In this document: positions 6,241 through 9,960 of the stretch, piece after piece
How the letters are laid out: each line of letters opens with the position of its first letter
Numbering within the stretch: the first letter of the stretch is position 1
Assembly: GCA_021774205.1 (NCBI GenBank)
Contig: JAJFJI010000279.1
Location: 1 to 9,960, forward strand
Length of the DNA: 9,960 bases
Direction: 5' to 3'
DNA from: Nitrosomonas sp.
Lineage (GTDB): Bacteria; Pseudomonadota; Gammaproteobacteria; Burkholderiales; Nitrosomonadaceae
Made by a program: the position numbers and the translations under genes
The notes under the pieces: generated by a model
What the model was told of the DNA's origin: nothing
The model's input: only the letters and a program-made list of their open reading frames with translations
Database searches by the model: none

Positions 6241-7926
6241 ATGGGACCTTCTAAGACAACAGTGATAAAAGCAATTGCACCAATGGGTAGTGGTAACATC
6301 ATCCTGGTAGGTATGATGGGTGCGGGAAAAACGACCATCGGCAAGTCCCTGGCGCAAGCCACCGGTAAGACATTTATTGATTCTGATCATGAAATCCAGG
6401 AGCGTACGGGCGTAAAAATACCCATTATTTTTGAAATTGAAGGCGAGCTTGGATTCCGTAGGCGTGAAACAGAAGTATTGCGTGAACTGGTTAAAATGAA
6501 CAATATTGTGCTTGCAACAGGTGGTGGCGCTGTATTGAAACGGGAAAACCGAAGGTTGTTAAAGCGATGGGGTACGGTTATTTATCTGCGTGCAAGCGTA
6601 AATGATTTGCAACGCCGGACCCGGCACGATAAGAACCGGCCTTTGCTGCAAACTGAAGACATCCAGGCAAAATTAACCGAACTGCTCGCGCAGCGCGATT
6701 CACTATATCGTGAAACAGCCCATCTCATTGTTGACAGTGGCAAGCAGGGTGTACGTAATCTGGTCAATAAACTGATGCGAAAACTCGCTGCGCTTAGTCA
6801 TCCACGAAATACCAATAAAGACATTATGCAGACTATTACGGTAAACCTCACGTCAGCTTCGGGACAACGCAGCTATCCAATTCATATTGGCAACGGCATA
6901 CTGGAACAGATTGGTCTTGTTCTCCCTTATTTGCCTCAAAAGAAGGTTGCGATCGTTAGTAATACCACTGTTGCACCCCTTTATTTGGACAGGGTACGAT
7001 CAGCGCTTGAAAGTCATGGCGTGGGTTCAGTGCCAATTATTCTTCCAGATGGTGAGAAATATAAAAACTGGAAAACCTTGAATCAGATTTTTGATGTCTT
7101 GCTAAATCAAAAATGTGAACGGAATACCGCTATTCTAGCTCTGGGTGGTGGGGTGGTCGGCGATTTGACCGGGTTTGCTGCGGCCACTTACTTGCGTGGC
7201 GTGCCGTTCATTCAAATACCCACGACTTTGCTAGCACAAGTCGATTCGTCAGTCGGGGGAAAAACCGGCATTAATCATCCGCTGGGTAAAAACATGATTG
7301 GCGCGTTCTATCAACCTCGCTTAGTGTTAGCTGACAGTGTTACGCTGGATACCTTACCAACAAGAGAATTGCGCGCGGGTATTGCCGAGATTATTAAATA
7401 TGGACTGATTCGTGATCCCGTTTTTTTTGATTGGCTGGAACAGCACATGGCTCAGTTGTTGGTCCGTGATCCCGCAATTCTGAACGAAGCAATTCGACGT
7501 AGCTGTGAGAACAAAGCGGAAATTGTTGCAGCGGATGAAAAAGAAAGTGGGGTACGCGCTTTACTCAACCTCGGCCATACCTTTGGTCATGCGATTGAAA
7601 ATGGTATGGGATATGGTGTCTGGTTGCATGGTGAAGCAGTAGCGGCCGGGATTGTCATGGCCGCTGAATTATCTTGTCGCATGAAGCTGATCAGCACAGC
7701 GGATGTTCACCGGATACGCAAGATTTTTTTACAAGCGGGGTTGCCAGTGCATGCGCCTAAATTTGCCACGGAAAAATACTTGCAGCTCATGACGCTAGAT
7801 AAAAAAGTTGAAGCTGGCAAGATTCGTTTTATCCTACTTAACCGTATTGGTGATGCCGTGATGCGCGCTGATGTTCCAACCGCAGTATTGTCTGAAACCA
7901 TATCAGCTTGCGTTATTAATGAATAA
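6241..7926 (+). CDS. aroKB: Bifunctional shikimate kinase / 3-dehydroquinate synthase fusion (AroKB)
   Basis: One uninterrupted frame of 561 codons carries two shikimate-pathway enzymes of the cytosol. Residues about 15-187 are shikimate kinase (ATP-dependent 3-phosphorylation). It has Walker A GMMGAGKT (24-31), the shikimate-binding DSD (47-49) and FRRRE (72-76), the GGG motif (94-96), and the lid segment around Arg133 in NRPLL. Residues about 196-561 are 3-dehydroquinate synthase, which makes 3-dehydroquinate from DAHP with NAD and a metal ion. It has GGGVVGD (302-308), GGKTGINHPLGKN (339-351), and the predicted zinc ligands Glu383, His446 and His463, with His450 also in the active site. 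Both halves have normal length and intact catalytic residues. Neither ATG (6241 or Met15 at 6283) has a Shine-Dalgarno sequence; Met15 starts directly before the conserved kinase core and is a real alternative. AroB could also be made separately from Met196 (6826), though its upstream sequence is weak. dgt overlaps the 3' end. Confidence 0.95.
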   Translation: MGPSKTTVIKAIAPMGSGNIILVGMMGAGKTTIGKSLAQATGKTFIDSDHEIQERTGVKIPIIFEIEGELGFRRRETEVLRELVKMNNIVLATGGGAVLKRENRRLLKRWGTVIYLRASVNDLQRRTRHDKNRPLLQTEDIQAKLTELLAQRDSLYRETAHLIVDSGKQGVRNLVNKLMRKLAALSHPRNTNKDIMQTITVNLTSASGQRSYPIHIGNGILEQIGLVLPYLPQKKVAIVSNTTVAPLYLDRVRSALESHGVGSVPIILPDGEKYKNWKTLNQIFDVLLNQKCERNTAILALGGGVVGDLTGFAAATYLRGVPFIQIPTTLLAQVDSSVGGKTGINHPLGKNMIGAFYQPRLVLADSVTLDTLPTRELRAGIAEIIKYGLIRDPVFFDWLEQHMAQLLVRDPAILNEAIRRSCENKAEIVAADEKESGVRALLNLGHTFGHAIENGMGYGVWLHGEAVAAGIVMAAELSCRMKLISTADVHRIRKIFLQAGLPVHAPKFATEKYLQLMTLDKKVEAGKIRFILLNRIGDAVMRADVPTAVLSETISACVINE

Positions 7927-9034
7927 TCTAGCGCCCTATGCCGTTTCTTCAGTGAATACGCAGGGTCGGCGCATGATTGAAAAGACGCCATTAGGTCGCA
8001 GTGAATTTCAACGTGACCGGGATCGAATTATTCATTCCACTGCTTTTCGCCGACTGGAATATAAAACACAGGTTTTTGTCAATCATGAAGGAGATCTTTT
8101 TCGCACACGCTTGACGCATAGTTTGGAAGTGGCGCAAATTGGCCGTTCCGTTGCTCGCAGCTTGCATCTGAATGAAGACCTGGTCGAAGCTATCACATTG
8201 GCACATGACTTGGGTCATACTCCGTTTGGTCATGCTGGCCAGGACGCACTCAATCGAGCCATGAAAGATTTTGGTGGTTTCGAGCATAACCTTCAGTCTT
8301 TGCGGGTCGTTGATGCGCTGGAAGAGCGCTATGCCGCGTTTGATGGTTTGAATCTTTGTTTTGAAACCCGCGAGGGGATTCTCAAGCATGTCACGAAAAA
8401 AAACGCTCGTAAGCTGGGTGATGTCGGAGAACGGTTTTTGACCAACCATCGGCCATCATTGGAAGCACAACTGGCCAATTTGGCCGATGAAATAGCTTAT
8501 AATAATCATGATGTTGATGATGGGCTTCGTTCAGGTCTGATTACTATCATGCAATTGGAGGAAGTGCCAATATTTTCACGCCACATGGCTGAGGTAATAA
8601 AGCAGTATCCCGGTTTATTACAACGGCGTGTTATTCATGAAACCGTGCGCAAAATGATTAACACTCTGGCAACTGATTTAACACAACAAAGTATGCGCAA
8701 TATTAAAAATTCCGGCATAACAAGCCTGGATGACGTCCGCTCATCATTGCCACTGATTGGGTTTAGCGAAAAAATCCGGCGTGAACAGCAAGTGCTGAAG
8801 AAATTCCTACATCTTAATCTTTATAATCATTACCAAGTGGCACGAATGAGTAACAAAGCGCAACATACCGTTGAACGGCTATTCAATGAATTTAATACGG
8901 ATATCAGGCTGCTGCCAGAAAAGTACCAACAAAAATTTCAAAAGGAAAAACACCAGGTAATCGCTGACTATATTGCCGGTATGACGGACCGCTATGCTAT
9001 TAAGGAATACCGGCGATTATTTGCGATTGAGTAG
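7919..9034 (+). CDS. dgt: dGTPase-like dNTP triphosphohydrolase, HD superfamily
   Basis: This 371-residue cytosolic enzyme is expected to hydrolyse dGTP or other dNTPs to the nucleoside and triphosphate, helping control dNTP pools. The N-terminus has the family block EFQRDRDRIIHSTAFRRLEY (29-48) followed by RTRLTHSLEVAQIGR. The HD metal ligands are all present: His67, His96-Asp97 in LAHDLGHTPFGHAG, and Asp190 in DEIAYNNHDVDDG. The frame is open further upstream (to an ATG at 7871), but the ATG at 7919 is chosen. It begins the conserved N-terminal block (NNLAPYAVS) and overlaps the aroKB stop by 8 nt, a normal translational-coupling arrangement. The linkage aroK-aroB-dgt is typical of betaproteobacteria, where it is usually assigned to the deoxyguanosinetriphosphate triphosphohydrolase-like protein group. 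True substrate preference cannot be read from the sequence. Confidence 0.93.
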   Translation: MNNLAPYAVSSVNTQGRRMIEKTPLGRSEFQRDRDRIIHSTAFRRLEYKTQVFVNHEGDLFRTRLTHSLEVAQIGRSVARSLHLNEDLVEAITLAHDLGHTPFGHAGQDALNRAMKDFGGFEHNLQSLRVVDALEERYAAFDGLNLCFETREGILKHVTKKNARKLGDVGERFLTNHRPSLEAQLANLADEIAYNNHDVDDGLRSGLITIMQLEEVPIFSRHMAEVIKQYPGLLQRRVIHETVRKMINTLATDLTQQSMRNIKNSGITSLDDVRSSLPLIGFSEKIRREQQVLKKFLHLNLYNHYQVARMSNKAQHTVERLFNEFNTDIRLLPEKYQQKFQKEKHQVIADYIAGMTDRYAIKEYRRLFAIE

Positions 9035-9112
9035 AGTTAACAAAAGACCGCCATTCTCAGGCTTGGCGCGTGGGCGATATTGAATTCAGGCGCTGAAAAA
9101 CCTGTTATTGAG
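9035..9112. other. Short intergenic gap after dgt, no gene seen
   Basis: Between the dgt stop and the beta-barrel remnant I find no gene. A small hairpin, TTCAG (9085-9089) and CTGAA (9093-9097) with a GCG loop, lacks a downstream T-run on either strand. It is not a convincing terminator for either gene. Confidence 0.4.
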
Positions 9113-9394
9113 TCAGAAACGAAAGGAATATTGAAGGCCAGCACCCTTATATGCCTGGTTAGTTCGGCCAGCCTGGATATTGCTATAGAAAGCACCTGCA
9201 CTAAGTATATCGGGACCCAATAATGAAATGCCCATCCCTACTCGCCCGTTATAGCCCAGCGCATTAGCAGGCCATACCCATCCTGTCCAAACATCCGCTA
9301 AAACAAAGGGTCTTCTTAATACGGCCCTGGCAAGATACATACCATTAATGGCGAGATAAGTATCCCTGAGAATTTCCCAGCAGGTGACTATGAG
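9113..9394 (-). pseudogene. 3' remnant of an outer-membrane beta-barrel protein
   Basis: The minus-strand frame is open from an upstream stop near 9395 to TGA at 9115-9113. Its last residues alternate aromatic and polar or hydrophobic and end in GAGLQYSFRF. A terminal Phe with this pattern is the BAM recognition signature of outer-membrane beta-barrels. Other strand-like stretches are LADVWTGWVW, GRVGMGISLLG and ILSAGAFYSNI. There is no signal peptide, no ribosome site, and too few residues (about 75-94) for a barrel, so it is best read as the 3' end of a gene whose 5' part is gone. Barrel-like sequence probably stops near 9345-9351, where plus-strand similarity to another gene begins; codons beyond that are likely read-through. 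The family is not recognised. It could be an independent small gene starting at the ATG at 9340, but this seems unlikely. Confidence 0.5.
9342..9351. repeat. 10-bp perfect palindrome at the junction of two gene remnants
   Basis: CCATTAATGG is its own reverse complement. It lies exactly where the minus-strand barrel remnant gives way to the plus-strand DUF4832-like remnant. It may mark a recombination joint or may be chance. Confidence 0.35.
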
Positions 9395-9577
9395 TTACTA
9401 CTTAATCTGCCAGACCCGGAACCCGAGCTGCGCCAGCGACCGGAGTACGCCATTCAGCTAGCGAATGAGAACGTTTGGGAGGCAGAGACGGGTTATAACA
9501 GCCTAAATCATACGGTTGTCGTGGAGCCACCCATCTATTACCCAGACGCGGTTGGGTATTACGGTTGGGAAGTATGA
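9353..9577 (+). pseudogene. 5'-truncated DUF4832-type protein, C-terminal segment
   Basis: The frame is open from after a TAA at 9317-9319 to TGA at 9575-9577 and has no start codon near its beginning. From about 9359 it reads ISIPENFPAGDYELLLNLPD, then RPEYAIQLANENVWEAETG. This closely resembles, from memory, the C-terminal strands of DUF4832 proteins (secreted, glycoside-hydrolase-like, function unsettled). The several hundred residues that normally precede this are absent, so it is a fragment. The frame then degenerates into a short tail and stops. The next frame (+1) immediately picks up a coherent secreted-protein domain, implying one ancestral gene with a frameshift between about 9530 and 9558. 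The family call is by recall only and needs a profile search. Confidence 0.55.
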
Positions 9578-9960
9578 CTGGGGCAGTCTCGCCAGTTTTA
9601 AGGCTAGTGATGCCGATACCTATGATATTAAAGCCCTCAGAGTAACGGGCGGTAAAGTTACTGACTGGTACGCATCAACCACCATTTCAGCACTTCCACC
9701 AGACAAGGTTTCGGAGCTTACTATAACCTATGGAGGGCAATATTCTAGGAGAAGGGTAGATCAGGATTTATATTTGTACAACTACAAAAATGAAATCTGG
9801 GATTTGATAGACACACGGACCGTAGGCAATACCGATGATGTAATCGTTCAGGTAACCTTCATGGCCCCGCAAGCTTACCTTTCATCTGATGGCAAAAGTC
9901 GTATCCGAGTACGTGGATTCAAAGGTGGGAAAAAGAAGTTCTATAGTTGGGCAAATCATC
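9558..9960 (+). pseudogene. C-terminal beta-rich secreted domain, frameshifted from the DUF4832 remnant, runs off window
   Basis: This frame is open from after a TAA at 9504-9506 to the window end. Coherent protein begins near 9558 with ITVGKYDWGSLASFKASDAD and continues with VTDWYASTTI, LTITYGGQYS, QDLYLYNYKNEIWDLIDTR, VRVRGFKGG and FYSWANH. The alternation of strand-forming segments, the LYLYN-x6-W-x-LID-TRTVGN pattern and the final FYSW stretch resemble a beta-sandwich domain found at the C-termini of secreted bacterial proteins. I cannot name the family. It sits one frame after the DUF4832-like segment, so the two probably belonged to one exported protein. If the frame change is a sequencing error, the downstream part could still be intact. 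No ATG or ribosome site starts this frame. Confidence 0.5.

Noticed and set aside
5930..6390. Minus-strand open frames across the efflux/aroKB gap
   Set aside because: They overlap the well-supported ends of the RND transporter and aroKB, have no recognisable motif, and are composition shadows.
7871..7918. Upstream in-frame ATG as the start of dgt
   Set aside because: It would add 16 residues unlike the family and a 56-nt overlap with aroKB; the ATG at 7919 begins the conserved N-terminal block.
9085..9097. Hairpin TTCAG/CTGAA as terminator of dgt or of the barrel remnant
   Set aside because: Five base pairs with no T-run downstream on either strand.
9113..9340. Barrel fragment as a complete 75-residue gene
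   Set aside because: No signal peptide, no ribosome site before the ATG, and far too short for an outer-membrane barrel; the frame stays open and protein-like upstream of that ATG.
9035..9960. Insertion sequence or prophage as the cause of the decayed right end
   Set aside because: No transposase, integrase, terminal inverted repeats or flanking direct repeats could be found in the visible bases.

Overview
The window reads as a stretch of a moderately AT-rich proteobacterial chromosome, most likely a betaproteobacterium. The clues are the order aroK-aroB-dgt, typical of that class, and the style of the RND pump and multicopper oxidase. An ammonia-oxidiser-type (Nitrosomonadaceae-like) host would fit, but this is inference from family resemblance and no species can be fixed from the bases alone. 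I see no tRNA, rRNA, CRISPR array, intact insertion sequence or phage gene.

Left part (1-1668): a secreted multicopper oxidase lies on the minus strand and is cut at its 3' end by the window edge. It has two cupredoxin-type domains, and the only type 1 copper motif is in the first. A 271-bp intergenic region separates it from a divergent efflux operon. That region carries four short perfect inverted repeats and candidate promoters for both sides, so it is the most likely control point in the window.

Middle (1669-6030): a two-gene operon encodes a lipoprotein periplasmic adaptor and a 1044-residue inner-membrane RND transporter of the HAE-1 (AcrB/MexB-like) type with its proton-relay residues intact. 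No outer-membrane channel gene follows, so the pump probably borrows a TolC-like partner encoded elsewhere.

Right-middle (6241-9034): a housekeeping operon. Shikimate kinase (AroK) and 3-dehydroquinate synthase (AroB) are fused in one open frame of 561 codons, giving two enzymes of the aromatic amino acid (shikimate) pathway in one chain. The stop codon of this gene overlaps the start of dgt, a dNTP triphosphohydrolase of the HD superfamily, by 8 nt.

Right end (9035-9960): a decayed junction rather than ordinary genes. The 3' end of an outer-membrane beta-barrel gene on the minus strand abuts the 3' part of a DUF4832-type secreted protein on the plus strand. Both lack their 5' parts at the same point, near a 10-bp perfect palindrome, and the plus-strand remnant also needs a frame change to read into its C-terminal beta-rich domain. 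This looks like a rearrangement scar. The strongest leads in the window are this scar, the dyad-rich divergent control region, the AroKB fusion, and the copper oxidase with its acidic calcium-loop-like insert.
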